Shown here one piece after another: positions 1 to 11,447 of a DNA stretch of 64,000 bases. The notes under the pieces were generated by a model that searched no databases, was not told the DNA's origin, and saw nothing but the letters and a program-made list of their open reading frames with translations. Source of the DNA: Elephas maximus indicus (taxonomy: Eukaryota > Chordata > Mammalia > Proboscidea > Elephantidae); assembly GCF_024166365.1 (NCBI RefSeq), contig NC_064831.1, positions 31,424,768-31,488,767 of the forward strand. The letters are read 5' to 3'. A program made the translations under genes and the position numbers. Each line of letters opens with the position of its first letter. The stretch's first letter is position 1.

Positions 1-103
1 AGTAGAACTGCTCCATGTGGTTTCCAAGGAGTGGCTGTTGGATTTGAGCTGCAGACATTTTGGTTAGTAGCCAAGCTCTTAACCACTGTGCTACCAGAGT
101 ATA
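1..103 (-). mobile_element. AfroSINE, 5'/left part cut by window edge
   Basis: tRNA-derived SINE read in antisense: 'agtagaactgctcc', then 'ttggttagtagccaagctct' and 'taaccactgtgctaccagag', the reverse of the AfroSINE head with its Pol III box region. The SINE 3' portion lies outside the window. Several substitutions suggest an older copy. Confidence 0.85.
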
Positions 104-141
104 TGTAGTTATGTAATATTGTGATTATTCAATACATTTCA

Positions 142-738
142 GGAAAAAAGTGAAGTTGTTGAAGATTTCATTCTACTTGGAACAATAATCAATGTTCATA
201 GAAACAGCAGTCAAGAAGTTAAATGACTTATTGCATCGGGCAAATCTGCTGCAAAAGACCTCTTTAAACTCTTAAAAAGCAAAGATGTCACTTTGATGAC
301 TAAGGTGCAGCTGACCCAAGCCATAGTCTTTTCAATCTCCTTACGTGCATGTGAAAGCTGGCCAATAAAAAATAAAGACAGAATAAGAATTGATGCAATC
401 GAATTACGGCGCTGGTGAAGAATGTTGAATATACTGTGGACTCTCAGTAGAATGAACAAATCGGCCTTAGAAGAATGTGCTCCTTAGAAAGGAGGATAGA
501 GAGACTTTGGCTTGCTTACTTTGGACATGTCATCAGGAAAGAGCAATCACTAGAAATAGACATCATGTTTGGTAGTAAAGAGGACCCTCACCGAGATGGA
601 CTGACACGATAGCCACAACAACAGACTCAGACACATCAACGATCATGCAGGTGGCGCAGGACCAGGCACCATTTCGCTCTGTTACATCCGAGGTCATCAT
701 GAGTCAGAGCTGAGTCAACACCACCTAACAACAATAAT
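142..738 (+). mobile_element. RTE (BovB-like) LINE, 3' fragment, decayed
   Basis: Matches the last ~600 bp of the RTE copy at 38886-39879: frames corresponding to EVVEDFILLGTIIN, then the LKSKDVTL block, the LRYFGHV-like block ('ggacatgtcatcaggaaag') and the tail 'cacctaacaacaataat'. This is the region after the reverse transcriptase palm (thumb and C-terminal part). Frame is broken by many stops and indels, so it is a dead, older copy. 5' truncation is usual for target-primed insertion. Confidence 0.85.
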
Positions 739-860
739 CGCGCATTAGCAGACGAGGACACTGCTCGGTAAATTGTTTTACTAATATATTGTGAATATTT
801 CCCCATGTTATTAAATAACATTCTGGCAGATCCTTTTTCATGGCTGCATAGTGCCACCAT

Positions 861-1012
861 GGAGCCCTGGTGGCACAGTCGTTAAGAGCTCTGCTGCTAA
901 CCAAAAAGTCGGCAGTTCGAATCCTCCAGACGCTCCTTGGAAACCCTATGGGGCAGTTCTACTCTCTCCTGTAGGGTCGGTATGAGTCAGAATTGACTTG
1001 ATGGCAACAGGT
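861..1012 (+). mobile_element. AfroSINE with target-site duplication
   Basis: Full head 'ggagccctggtggcacagtc', B-box-like 'gcagttcgaatcc', body 'ggaaaccctatggggcagtt' and tail 'gacttgatggcaacagg'. The sequence 'atagtgcca' stands at 848-856 and again at 1013-1021, a target-site duplication that fixes the insertion limits. Confidence 0.92.
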
Positions 1013-1022
1013 ATAGTGCCAT

Positions 1023-1540
1023 CCCTTAAAGGTGAACTGTGTTGATGCAGTCTTGATACTGGCTCATGATCAGCCTGTGGTTTACTCTGACCTCTTTCCC
1101 TTTACTCATAACTGATTTCCTCCAATCCTTTTCTATCTTGTGTTTGTATAGTTAGCAGTTCCTTCTGAAAAGATTTCACCAGGCATGTGTCACTGATGAT
1201 CCTTATTTTGCTTGTTTATGATGCTGTCTCCACAGAGTTCAAAGGGCCAGTAAGTGACTATGAGACCCTTGTCTGTGAATTATGGAGTCGTTCCTTACAA
1301 TAACACCTGATGGACCTCTCATGCAGGTGGCACGCCTGCCTCCACCGCTCTCCCAGGCTGAGCTCCCTTCTCTCTACTGTGGACCTTTGACCTGACAGGG
1401 CCTGTGCAGAAGCCTTGGAGAGGAGCACCAGTTCCGCCTATTATCAGGACGAGCGTGGAGAGATCAGTGCTGACCCTCGTCCAGAGTCTCAACAATGGAG
1501 GCAGGTTACCATTGATAGCCCAACAAGGGACAGAAGGAAG
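1023..1540. other. Apparently unique non-coding sequence
   Basis: No open frame of note and no repeat family that I recognise. It contains ordinary mixed-composition sequence running up to a MIR-like fragment. Confidence 0.5.
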
Positions 1541-1690
1541 TAGGCTTTATTGAGCACTTGCTGTGTGCTGGGCCCCGTAAGAAGGGCTTTTACATACACT
1601 GCCCAATCACATTTCAATCCCATGAGAGCCAACCGTTAGTTTTCACAGTGTTATAAATGAGGAAACTGAGAGGTCATGAGGTTAGGTGCT
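1541..1690 (+). repeat. MIR-like SINE fragment
   Basis: Pattern 'ttattgagcacttgctgtgt' followed by a fall into 'aaatgaggaaactgagaggt', typical of the ancient mammalian MIR-group elements. Strongly diverged. Confidence 0.6.
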
Positions 1691-1984
1691 ATACAAGTGA
1701 CTAAAAGAAAGGAGAGGAAAAACTTGTTTAATTTCTGGGGTTTCTTACATCAGGCAAATAAAGGAATGAGCTTTTATATGAGGACGGACTGAGGTACTGA
1801 CACTTTCTAGCCTGGAAAGTCTAAAGAAGGATGTGTTCAAGAACCATAACATGGAAGAAAATCTGCTGGTTGACCATGAACTGGTTCATCAAATCCCGGG
1901 TTCCTGGAATGGAAGAGACCTGATATACTCTACGTGGCCAGGGTCAGGTAGCGGTTAGTCCCTCAACCCCTGGAGCCCACCACT

Positions 1985-2175
1985 CATTTCCACTTTCTTG
2001 TCTTTCTTGAGAACTCTGCATCCTTCAGCAAGCCATTTAACCTCCACCTCAGTTTCCTCATCTGTTTGACAAACGATGATAATAATGACACCACATCGTA
2101 AGGTTTCTATAAGGATTAAAAGAAAGAACCTATATAAACCTTGCGGAGCGCCTAGTACCCTAGTATCATTACAGT
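1985..2175 (+). repeat. MIR fragment
   Basis: 'agcaagccatttaacctcc', 'cctcagtttcctcatctgt' and 'aaaggattaaaa'-like decay are the hallmark MIR core and 3' part in the + direction. Confidence 0.7.
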
Positions 2176-2199
2176 AATTGGGGGGCATGTTTTACACAT

Positions 2200-2859
2200 A
2201 GAAGAGGTAACTGCAGATCAAAAGGAAGCTTATTTTACAGGGTGGGAAGTAAACTTGCTCAAATTACTGGCCCAAAAGGTGGCAAAAACTAAAAATAGAA
2301 TTAAAAAAAGTTAGGTCATGGTTGGTTAACATTTTCTCTACCGTAAGGGGAAGAAAATCTGTTTCTGGCCCCATGTAAGTGGAAGATGCCGTCATCAGCT
2401 GTGAAGGGAATTCGGTTAGTCACTGGTTGCCATGCCGATGCCAACATCCCCCTCCGCCTACTCTACCATCAACACATTTGAATAAGTAACGATGATCATG
2501 GCATGTACTAAAATGCTATTTTTAAAAAAGAACTTCTGTCAAAAGTCTGGTTTTTAGAAAGAATTGCTATAGGCCGGATAAAGATTAGCATAAAGTCCCT
2601 AAAATGCTTTGAGTATAATCACAGAAGAGGAATCTTCTGTAGATTATGAAAGGACTCTCAGGGGTCTTCTTTTTAGGGGGAGTGGTCCCCTCCTAACCTT
2701 CCAAGCTTGACCAAATGTCCCCTGGTGGTGTCAGAGCTTTGAATAGACCAAGTCCCCAGTTCAAGACTGCCCTCCCCACCTGCTGAAGCCTGATGTGGGT
2801 CTCTGGTTTTCTTCGAGCATGACTTGAACGGCTACAATTCTGTGATGTGTACCTAAAAC
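2200..2859. other. Apparently unique non-coding sequence
   Basis: No recognised repeat and no convincing ORF; short A-runs only. Confidence 0.45.
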
Positions 2860-3362
2860 CTTAAACAAAAAAAACTTGACCTAAGAATTTAGCTTCTCAG
2901 AATCAACCCTAAGAAAGCTCATTACTGACATGCAGTAAGACTTATAGTTACAAAAACAAACAAAACACCACACACACACAAAGGAGCAAAAAAAAGAAAT
3001 AATCTAAATGTCCAAATTAAATTGTTGTGCATCCCTGTGCTAGCATATGATGAGCTATTAAAAATAAGGCTGTCAAGGAACATTTGATGATGTGCGGAAA
3101 ATACCAAATATTGTTAAGTGAAGCAGCAAGGAGGTTGCAGAGCAGAGGATTCAGTAAAAGAAAAATTTGATGTCCGTATGCAATTTTATGCAAATATATG
3201 CATAGGAAAAAACTAGCAGTCTGTTACTATAAAATGTTAATAATGGTTATTTCTGGGTGGTAGGAGTACAGGTGGCTTTTGTTTTCCCTTTATGCCTTTC
3301 TGTATTTTCAAAAACCATTTTTTAAGATGGTTGTATAATTCTTTGGTAATCAGAATAAAACC
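2860..3362 (+). mobile_element. Old L1 (L1M) 3' end
   Basis: Classic L1M 3'UTR order: 'aataatctaaatgtcc', 'gatgagctattaaaaataag', 'aaatattgttaagtgaag', 'gttatttctgggtggtagg', 'tctgtattttcaaaaa', ending in an A-rich tail. A small (CA)n run at 2967-2980 lies in it. Non-coding remnant. Confidence 0.8.
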
Positions 3363-3955
3363 CAGTAACTGTCATCCACGGAGAACTGAGGGCCAACTCT
3401 GTGTCTGGAGCGTGCAAGGGAAGGGCCAGGGAGGGCTGTGCTTGTGTTATCTGTGCCCAGGCCCCTGCCTCACCCAGGGCACCAGGGGTCACTTCTGAGG
3501 CGTGAGCCAGGATGACTCAATTCAAGTCTGTGATGAGCTGGCCTCTCAAAGATTCATCAGCTCCCTGAAGAAGCAGCATTTCGCAGTCCTGGAGGTTGGC
3601 CCCACCCAGCCCCACTACTAATAGTGTTTGAGTGTCTCCAATCAGTCTGTACACTCTGGTCCTGGCTCAGCCACAGATGCTGCTCAAACATGAGCTGGTT
3701 TTCCAATGCCAACACCCACTAGAAGGGACAGGTCATTACTTAGGCTTGTGGAGGCTCCACAAAAGCTTTTATGACCAAGCGAAGCCCCAGCATCACCTCG
3801 GCCTCTCTCCCCACAACTCCATCTCTCAGCTCCCAGGAAGCACCATGTAGAAAAATCAGAAAAGTTGTATTCCTCCAAGCACAATGCTGGCCATTTTGTA
3901 AGAACATGACTGTGTCGATGAGCAAAGTCAACTACAGAGGTAGACATCTCTCTTC
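3363..3955. other. Apparently unique non-coding sequence
   Basis: Mixed sequence with overlapping short frames on both strands. No splice-bounded frame or recognised repeat was found. Confidence 0.45.
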
Positions 3956-3957
3956 CT

Positions 3958-4080
3958 GCAGTATTTCTCAAAGTTTAGTCCTACAATCACATGCCCAACA
4001 TTTTCTGGCAAGAAAATGCAGATGTCTGGGCCTCACTCACGGTCTACCAAAATCAGAATTTCTAGGAGTGAGAGATAATT
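3958..4080 (-). mobile_element. MER5A (hAT-Charlie) fragment
   Basis: 'tatttctcaaagtttagtcc', 'gatgtctgggcctcactc' and 'atcagaatttctaggagtg' match MER5A in the reverse direction. A non-autonomous DNA transposon fossil. It explains part of a 169-codon chance ORF. Confidence 0.65.
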
Positions 4081-4214
4081 CCAAGGATCCTAGGACAGGA
4101 GAACCACTTCCCCAAGAACTGAAAAAAGGAAAGCGAGAACGCACAAGCATGGGGGCGAAGCAGCATGCAGGGACACCTTGCCTGAGCTGGGTATTACGCT
4201 TCTGTGCACTCCAA

Positions 4215-4345
4215 TCTAAAAAAACCCTACCATTTATTGAGTGCCTACTGTGGGCTAGACGCATACATTATCTCAGATAATCCTCTTAGCCCCACTCCCA
4301 CAAAGCTTTTTTTTAATCTAGATGAGGAAACAGTAGGACAGTTTG
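4215..4345 (+). repeat. MIR-like fragment
   Basis: 'ccatttattgagtgcctact' followed by 'agatgaggaaacagtagga', a diverged MIR-group pattern. Confidence 0.6.
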
Positions 4346-4359
4346 CTGGAATTCATATA

Positions 4360-4521
4360 CCCAAACCAAACCCATTGCTGTTGAGTCGATTCTGACTCAT
4401 AGTGACCCTATATGACAGAGTAGAACTGCCCCATAGGGTTTCCAGGGAGCAGCTGGTGGGTTTGAACTGCCAACCTTTTGGTTAGCAGCCAAGCTCTAAT
4501 GACTGTGCCACCAGGGGTCCA
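4360..4521 (-). mobile_element. AfroSINE with near-perfect target duplication
   Basis: Reverse AfroSINE from 'cccattgctgttgagtcgat' to 'gccaccaggggtcc'. Flanks 'gaattcatata' (4349-4359) and 'gaactcatata' (4522-4532) are an 11-bp target duplication with one mismatch. Confidence 0.93.
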
Positions 4522-4786
4522 GAACTCATATAAGAATTCTTTTATTTGAACTTGAACACAGTAAGTTGTTTCTCTTTCCTCTGGTTCCTCTCTTTCCTTC
4601 TCAAACCTAAACCTAACTTGCTTTCTTTGGCTCAAAAGAGATAAAGTAGTTTCATCTGAGGTGAAACTCCTAAGACTCTCTACACCGCTCACCCTGTGCT
4701 AGGTCCCTTCACTAGATGGTCCCTCTCAGTGGTTTTACAGGTCAGAAGTTGTGACTACATAACTGCTTGTATGGTACCTAGTGCGG

Positions 4787-5134
4787 GCAGTGGTGGTTTG
4801 GTGGTAAACTTCTCCTCTTCCACGTGGGAGACCCAGGTTCGATTCCTAGCCAATGCACCTCAAGCACAGCCACCACCCATCTGCCAGTGGAGGCTTGCAT
4901 GTTGCTGTGATGCTGAACAGGTTTCAGCGGAGCTTCCAGATTAAGACGGATATTGGAAGAAAGGTCTGATGATCTACTTCTGAAAGTCAGCCGTGAAAAC
5001 TCCGTAGATTAGAGCAGTCTGATCTGCAACCAGTCACGGGGATGGAGCAGAACTGAGGAGTGTCTGGCTATGTTGTACATGGGATTCCCACGAGTCAGGG
5101 GCTGACTGGACGGCAGCTGACAACAACTACAACA
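4787..5134 (+). mobile_element. tRNA-Gly-headed SINE (second afrotherian SINE family)
   Basis: Head 'ggcagtggtggtttggtggt' resembles tRNA-Gly (GGTGGTTCAGTGGTAGAATTC type), with B box 'ggttcgattcc' at about 4836. A tRNA-unrelated body follows and the 3' end 'gacggcagctgacaacaac' resembles the RTE tail. Distinct from the GGAGCCCTGGTGG AfroSINE but sharing the (CAA)n-type end. Confidence 0.82.
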
Positions 5135-6847
5135 AAACTATGGTGCAGAGTGCAGGGTGGCGAATGGGTTCAGCTCGGGGCTGACCTGTACTGCTGAGCA
5201 CCTGCTCCCTGTCCTCCTCCCTGGACTCCATTGAAGAGCTGAGTCCAGGCTGTCATGTTTCCACCATGCGACTCCTCTCAATACTCTCCCCCTCCCACCA
5301 CTACAAATAATGGACCAGGGTGTGTCAGAAATGGCTGATTGCCCCCTTTGACTGCCTAGTCAAAGGCTACGTTTCCTGGGCTCCCTTAAAGCTAGCTTGG
5401 TGAACTGGCTGCATTCTGTCCAACGGTAAATGAGTGAAGGTGATGTGTGCAATTTTAGGCCTACGCATTTCTGCCATCCTGCTGGCTGTCGTGTGGATGT
5501 GGTGTCTGCCATCTGGACCACGAAGTACAGGTATCCACCTAGGAATGACAGAATAGCAAACCACAAGGAGCATAGCCCCTCGCCAGCTTTGCAGAGGAGA
5601 GCCACATGGCAGCTTAGACTTTCTTAGCAAGAAACAAACATGGATCTTGCTTAAGTCAACTGTTACTTAGGGTCTATGTTTTTTTGTTGCAGGACTCAAA
5701 TTGATATCTGAACCAGTCAAAGCCATGGCCAGTCAATACTTAAGTTGGCAGGGAAGCTGGCTAGTGAAGCAAGAGGAGGAGACGCAGACATACAACGAGG
5801 AGGAAGCAGAAAAGGGAAACCAGGGAGAGGGTGGCTGCTGCCATTCTTGGTGATATCCTGGTTCCCAGCACAGTTCCTGTGGGGCCCAGAGATTTCTTGC
5901 TGTTGAATTTCACAAAATTGCCCTGTATTCTTTATACTTAACTACTCTGAGCAGGTTTTACTTCCTTGCAACCAAGTGAGCTGTAATTAAAATAAAGTGC
6001 CTTTTATGATTTCATTACTATATTTTTACTATTATTATTTTATATTTCTCCAGATCTCAGATCACGTTTTTTTCCACATTTTAATATTTCTAAAAGTCGG
6101 ATGTACTTTTTATCTCATGTTTATGGTTAAGGTGTCCGTATAATATTTTTTCCTCTCAAAAGTTGGTAAATCATGGCTTTGTTTCCCCACCACCCTCTTC
6201 CATTTGAATGGATGCCATCTTACGAGCAGATGCTCAGTAACTATCCAGTGGTTGAATGAAGAACCCAGTCAGTCATGGGTGTCATCACATCAGAGGAGCC
6301 GCCCCAGGACACAGCTCCCCAAGGGACTGACAATTCTCTAGTCAAGAACTCACACTTTTCAAGGCCACACAGTACTTTGGCCCAAGCTATTTCCAAAGCC
6401 CTGAACATATTCTCTCTTCCTTTATTTTAAACTCCCACTCCAACTCTTAAATCTTAACTCCAGTGTTCCTCTTCTGAGAGCTTTCTCATAGAAACCCACC
6501 CACCCGTGCATCAACATCACCACTGCCTCCATCCTCTCTCCCTGCTGTCACGCACCACCCACCAGAAAAGGCCAGTCATTGCTATCTCACCACTTGAATC
6601 ATCAGCTCCTTTTGGGGGCAACATCTGAACTTTTCTTGGCAGCCCAGAAGGGTGTACAGGATGAGGTATGTTCTCCACCATCAACCTGGCCCCTCCTGGG
6701 CATAGTGATGATGGTGGATCTGGTGCCTAGAGCATCTTCTTCCTCCCAACAAACTGTTGTGGGCTCTGGGAACCAGTGGGGAACAAGAGACTAACACCTA
6801 TGAAACCCTAGACTCTTGGTTCATGTCAACACGTGTTATCATGAGCA
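5135..6847. other. Apparently unique non-coding sequence
   Basis: No recognised repeat and no convincing gene. Short overlapping ORFs (for example 5360-5630 on both strands) lack splice or start context. An AT-rich block covers about 5985-6170. Confidence 0.45.
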
Positions 6848-6945
6848 GTTACCATGGATTAGGTCCTGAACGCGGACCGGGTGATGTGCTGAGCTGGTTA
6901 TAGGCATTTTTTCATATGATCCTCTCTCAAATGTATGAGGTAGCT
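6848..6945 (+). repeat. Possible MIR-like fragment
   Basis: 'ggattaggtcctgaacgcgg' through 'atgaggtagctctgcagg' follows the spacing of the MIR 'tgtgctaggc...ctcat...gaggtag' pattern, weakly. Confidence 0.4.
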
Positions 6946-8700
6946 CTGCAGGGTGCTGGGGATACAGAATGAAAACAAGTGGAAATGTTAAAAGCCCTTA
7001 CCAAGGAAGAGCAGGGAACTACTCCCAGAGAGGAAGGGCCTGGGTCTGCACTGGGAGCTGCTCTTCTTGGTGCTTTGCCTGACACGCTCCTTTGCCCCTT
7101 TTGGCTACAGTTTGAGGAGATGTTGATTTGAGCCCAGGTACAGTGTGAGTGTAGGCACATGGGGCTGCATCCCCCCTGGGAGCTCCCAACTGTGAGAAAA
7201 TCTGACCTGTGGTCCCAGGCCTGACCTCTAGGTCTACAGTTTCCCTGTGTTTGGGGCTTGCCCAGGATGACTGGGGGATTGGGCTGTTTCCCTGCCTCAT
7301 GCAGGACAAGTGCCCTGCCCCGCATTCTCAGGAGACCTAACCCCCTGCCCAGCCAATGTCAGAGAGAGGCTGACAAAGGGCCTACTCAAGATCTTTCTGA
7401 TCCTGGAGCTAAGATGACGGCCTGAGGGGGGCGCAGTCGGAGGGGAGAGAGGAGAACTGGGAGTGCCGGGTCACAGATGGAGCCCATGTCAGCTGTCAGC
7501 GGTGTGCCTGGTCTTGCCTGGAAGTGAAGGATGGAGCAGAGGTGTTGGGATTTGGTCATCAGGAGGTCACCGGAGACCTTCAGGAAGGCACTTCTGGGGA
7601 GTAGACTGGGGAGCTGGGATGTGGGGTCAGGGGCTCTCCCTGGCAGGTGGAGCATGGTCTCAAGAGCTGGGAGGGACTTTGGCCTGGGGCATTCCAGAAC
7701 TACCTAGTGTCACTTGAGCAAAGTCATCAAGGGAACCCCACCCCAGCTTCTCAGCTCTTCCTCCCTAAGTCCTGGCTGAGGGTGTGGATCCTAAGGCAGA
7801 ATGGGGGGCCCTCAAGCTGCCCTTTGGAGCTGGGCAGGCAGGTTTACAGAACAATTACATGGGCCAGGTGTAGAGAGTGTTTGCCTATGATATGCATATA
7901 ATTTGCATGTGAATAGCCTGGACTTTCTCTTCCAAGGTAATTTTCAAGTTAAATATTAATTGTTGCTGCCCTTACGATTTAATGTCTTGATTCTGCTTTC
8001 TCTGTTCCTTCTCACCCATTTGCTGTCAATGACTCACATCTCTGTATGGCGGGGGAGGGGGAGGGAGCTGCCAGGGCAGGCTGGGAGGGTGGGCTGAGGC
8101 TCTAAAGTACAGTGCTGGCCATGCTGACGCCAGGTGGGGCGGGACGTGGGTGCTGATGGGAGCTGACAGATGTTGAACTGACATCTCCTATGCATAGAAA
8201 AGCAATAGGGCCAGTGGCTCAGAGTGGGGAGAGGGATGACTAGGTGGAGTATGAGGCATTTTTTAGGGCAGTGAAACTGTTCTGCATGATGCTATAAATA
8301 CTAGCATGCATTTGTCGAAACCTATAAAATTGTGAATCTTAATGTAAACTATAGACTTTGTTTAATAACACTGCTTTAATATTGGTTCATCAATGACAAC
8401 AAATGCACCATAGGAATGCAAGATGTTAATAATAGAAGGAACAGTGGGCTGGGGAGAGAGAGGGTATATGAGAACTTGTACTTGGTACACAGTTTGTCAG
8501 GAAACCTAAAATTGCTCTGAAGAATAAAGTCTACTAAAAAAAAAAAAAAAGGAAGAAATAGGCAGATGAAGTAACACATCAGCCAGTGCTGTTAGAGAAA
8601 CTTCCCAAGATCCCCCTGCTCTAATCAGGATCAATCTCTCTCATGTAGAGACCGAGGCCCCAGGCCCCACCCCAGGCCAAAGGGCAGTGCCAGGAACCTG
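6946..8700. other. Apparently unique, GC-richer non-coding sequence
   Basis: The GC-rich 7000-7850 part generates many overlapping open frames on both strands, none with a recognisable domain. An A-run lies at 8537-8551. No gene call. Confidence 0.45.
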
Positions 8701-8708
8701 CTGCTACC

Positions 8709-8768
8709 TGCCTGCCGTCTGGAGCTTCCATGCACAGCTGCCTGCTGTCTGGAGCTTCCATGCACAGC
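8709..8768. repeat. Tandem duplication, 30-bp unit x2
   Basis: The unit containing 'gtctggagcttccatgcaca' occurs at 8709-8738 and again at 8739-8768 with a single C/T difference, so the duplication is recent compared with nearby repeats. Confidence 0.9.
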
Positions 8769-8817
8769 TGCATGAAGGCAGGGAAGGATGAACCCTGCCG
8801 TGGGCAGAGCAGAGCAG

Positions 8818-9020
8818 AGCAGTGGTTAGCTCATGGGCTCTGGGGTCTGGGGCACCTGGATTTGGAGCCTTGCTCTGTCTTTTACTAACTGTGCAACTTT
8901 GGGCAAGTGACTTGCCATCTGTATGCCTCAGTTTCCTCTTCTGTAAAAGGGAATTCCTACTAGTGCCTAACTCATGCTGGCATTGTAGGATGAAGCACTT
9001 ACCCAGGGCCTGCCTGGCAC
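8818..9020 (+). repeat. MIR SINE
   Basis: Well-preserved MIR: 'agcagtggttagctcatggg', 'actgtgcaactttgggcaag', 'cctcagtttcctcttctgta', 'gtaggatgaagcacttaccc', 'cctgcctggcacacag'. Confidence 0.85.
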
Positions 9021-9564
9021 ACAGACTGTGCACAGTGCAACTGGGCTCTAGATATTTCCATCCCAGGTGTGAGGGCCCCCTGACCCCAGTAATTGCGCAG
9101 TGCAGTGCGCCCTCAGCCGGCATTTGATCATCCAGCTCTGGCTTGAAGGGTTCCTGCAGCAAAAGTACCAGTTCTGCTCTCCTGACGGTTGTTTCCTGAC
9201 ACACACATTATAACCACATTAAAGGCCCTTTGAAAAGGGAGCTGAGAGCTTTTCCAGGCAGCGTCTCCTGTTCTTGAATGGCTCTCATCAGGAGAAGGAA
9301 ATTCCTTGGGCTGAGTTGAAATCTCCCTCCCAGAGCCACCCCTGGGAATGAATTCAAGGCCTGTCCTTTGGGGTAGCACAGGCACTTAGCTCCCTCTTTC
9401 CTCTGAGGGCTCATCAAAGATTTCAGGGTGATGCTCACTTCTTGGGTCTGCTGTTCCTAAGCCCCTTAGACAAAACACCTTGCCTTTTGCCCCAGAACAT
9501 GGTGGGGCCACACACACTGGTCTACCCTGACCCACTGACGAGGTGGAAACCCCTTTTGGGGTTT
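9021..9564. other. Apparently unique non-coding sequence
   Basis: No recognised repeat or gene. Confidence 0.45.
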
Positions 9565-9770
9565 TCTTACTGTGGTACCTCATTGGGTCCATATAGTCCT
9601 CCTGGGAGATGGGAAGAGCACCCTAAACCTGAAGGTGCTTTAGGTGCGTGTTCTCTTTTAATCCTCACGCAACTCTAAGATATAAGTGCTACTACTAGCC
9701 CCATTTCACAGCCATGGGAAATGAGGCTTACCGAGGCTAAGGAATTTGCCCCAAATTGCTCAGCTTTTAT
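9565..9770 (+). repeat. Local duplication copy A (with MIR-like 3' part)
   Basis: 'tttcttactgtggtacctc', 'gtccatatagtcctcctggg', 'tgttctcttttaatcctcac' and 'gccccatttcacagccatgg' match copy B at 10700-10880 in the same order. The last ~80 bp are a MIR-group pattern, but the similarity starts before it. Confidence 0.7.
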
Positions 9771-10029
9771 GCTGGAGAGGCCTTATGTCACCCAGGCAAG
9801 CTGGCTCCAGCCACGACTACTAAGTGCTGCTGGGCCACCTCTCTCAAAGTAGTTTTCTCACAATTGGGGTTTCTTTTCTTTTTCTTCCACAAGAGGTGAC
9901 TGGGACTCAACACATGGGTTCTTCTAGAATTTTCCTCTCTGTGTCTGTGTTGTGTGCATACTAACGTAAGAAGCAATGGTTCTTTATTTCCTTTGGTTTC
10001 CCTTGTAGACCTGAGGCCTTGAATTCACC
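9771..10029. other. Apparently unique non-coding sequence
   Basis: No recognised repeat or gene. Confidence 0.4.
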
Positions 10030-10042
10030 GGCAGCTCCCTTA

Positions 10043-10205
10043 AAACCTGCTCCCACTGCTGTCAAGTCAATTCTGACTCATAGTGACCCTATAGGGCAGA
10101 GTAGAACTGCCCCCATAGAGTTTCCAAGGAACGCCTGGGGGATTCGAACTGCTAACCTTTTAGTTAGCAGCCATAGCACTTAACCACTTCGTCACCAGGG
10201 TTTCT
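10043..10205 (-). mobile_element. AfroSINE with exact 13-bp target duplication
   Basis: Reverse AfroSINE from 'aaacctgctcccactgctgt' to 'cgtcaccagggtttc'. 'ggcagctccctta' is present at 10030-10042 and 10206-10218 without mismatch, which defines both ends of the insertion. Confidence 0.95.
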
Positions 10206-10218
10206 GGCAGCTCCCTTA

Positions 10219-10699
10219 GGCATGGTGAATCAGCCTGTTCTGGCTTGGGTCTATGCTTTCCCCTCCCCTCACCTCGAAGCTCTGTGAGAAGGGCACTGGT
10301 TTCCCTCCATCACGAGCTCCAACCTAGATTTCTCCTCCTTCTTCCATGTTACCATCCTCAAACCTGCTCACATCTGCTTGACCTCAGTCCGGTCCCAGGC
10401 TGAGCACTTTCAGCAGCTCAGATACCTGGGCCCTGACCTCCCAGAAAAACACAATTTCCAGATTGGCTCTCTGAGCTAGGCAGTCCATGAGTTTCCCCCA
10501 GGACAAAGAGCCAAATCTCCACTTAAGTGGGTAAAATTGCTGGCCCCTCTTAATGGCCATGACCCTATTATTGAAGCTGCATCCAAATCTTGTATTTTTA
10601 TTAAGTTCAGCAGAAAATCCAGAATTCTCTCTGCAAAACTTAGCTGTGAATCAATATACTTAGGGAGGGGGCCTATCCTTGAGAAAATGGGTAAGAAAT
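10219..10699. other. Apparently unique non-coding sequence
   Basis: No recognised repeat or gene. Confidence 0.4.
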
Positions 10700-10880
10700 G
10701 GACTTTCTCACCTTGGCACCTTGTTTAGTCCATATAGTTCTGGGAGGAGAGAAGGTGAGAAGAACACCCTGACTGTGCCACACTCTCTGGGTGCACGCTC
10801 TCTTTTAATCCTCTCAACAACTCTAAGATGTAAATGCTATTATTATCCCCATTTCACAGCTAGGGGAACTGAGGGTCCCT
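10700..10880 (+). repeat. Local duplication copy B (with MIR-like 3' part)
   Basis: Partner of 9565-9770: 'tttctcaccttggcacctt', 'gtccatatagttctgggagg', 'gctctcttttaatcctctc', 'tccccatttcacagctaggg'. About 1.14 kb separates the copies. Confidence 0.7.
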
Positions 10881-10900
10881 CATTTTGTTCACATTCCCAG

Positions 10901-11390
10901 GGGTTGAATTGTTTCCCCCAAAATGTGTGTCAGCTTGGCTAGGCTATAATTCCCAGTACTGTGTGATCGTCCACTGTTTTGTTAGCTGATGTAATTTTCC
11001 CATGTGACGTTAACAAGGCAGGATTAGAGGCAGTTATGTTAATGAGGCAGGACTCAGTCTACAAGATTAGGTTGTATCTTGAGTCAATCTCTTTTGAGAC
11101 ATAAAAGAGAGATGTGAACAAAGACATAGGGACCTCATACCACCAAGCAAGAGGAGCCAGGAGTGTGTGTCCTTTGGGACCAGGGTCGCTGTGCAGAGAA
11201 GCTCCTAGACCAGGGGAAGATTGAGGACAGGGACCTTCTTCCAGAGCTAACAGAGAAAGCCTTCCCCTGGAGCTGGCACCCTGAATTCAGACTTCTAGCC
11301 TCCTAGACTGTGAAAGAATAAATTTCTGTTTTTTGTTAAAGCCATCCACTTGTGGTATTTCTGTTATAGTAGCAGTAGATAACTAAGACA
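10901..11390 (+). mobile_element. Solo LTR, MaLR/MLT1-like afrotherian family (copy 1)
   Basis: Non-coding LTR. Internal landmarks are 'gttatgttaatgaggcagga', the TATA-like 'gacataaaagagag', the polyadenylation signal in 'gaataaatttctg' and the end 'agataactaagaca'. Same family and direction as 55135-55650, and inverse of 37972, 40769 and 54132. The 5' TG is eroded and no clear target duplication remains. Confidence 0.82.
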
Positions 11391-11447
11391 CAGGTCTAGG
11401 CCAGGGTTTTTGTAGGGAAATAGGTCTAGGTCAGGGTTTTTCTGTAA
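11391..11447. repeat. Short tandem duplication
   Basis: 'aggtctaggccagggttttt' recurs ~30 bp later as 'aggtctaggtcagggttttt', directly at the LTR's 3' boundary. Confidence 0.75.

Noticed and set aside
861-935. tRNA-like head that could be called a tRNA gene
   Set aside because: It is the AfroSINE promoter region: no complete cloverleaf, and it is followed by the SINE body and target duplications. The same applies to the other SINE heads.
3771-4280. 169-codon open frame on the plus strand
   Set aside because: It runs through a reversed MER5A and into a MIR-like fragment, has overlapping frames on the opposite strand and no domain.
7386-7901. Overlapping ORFs on both strands in GC-rich sequence
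   Set aside because: GC-rich DNA has few stops; no domain, start context or splice sites.
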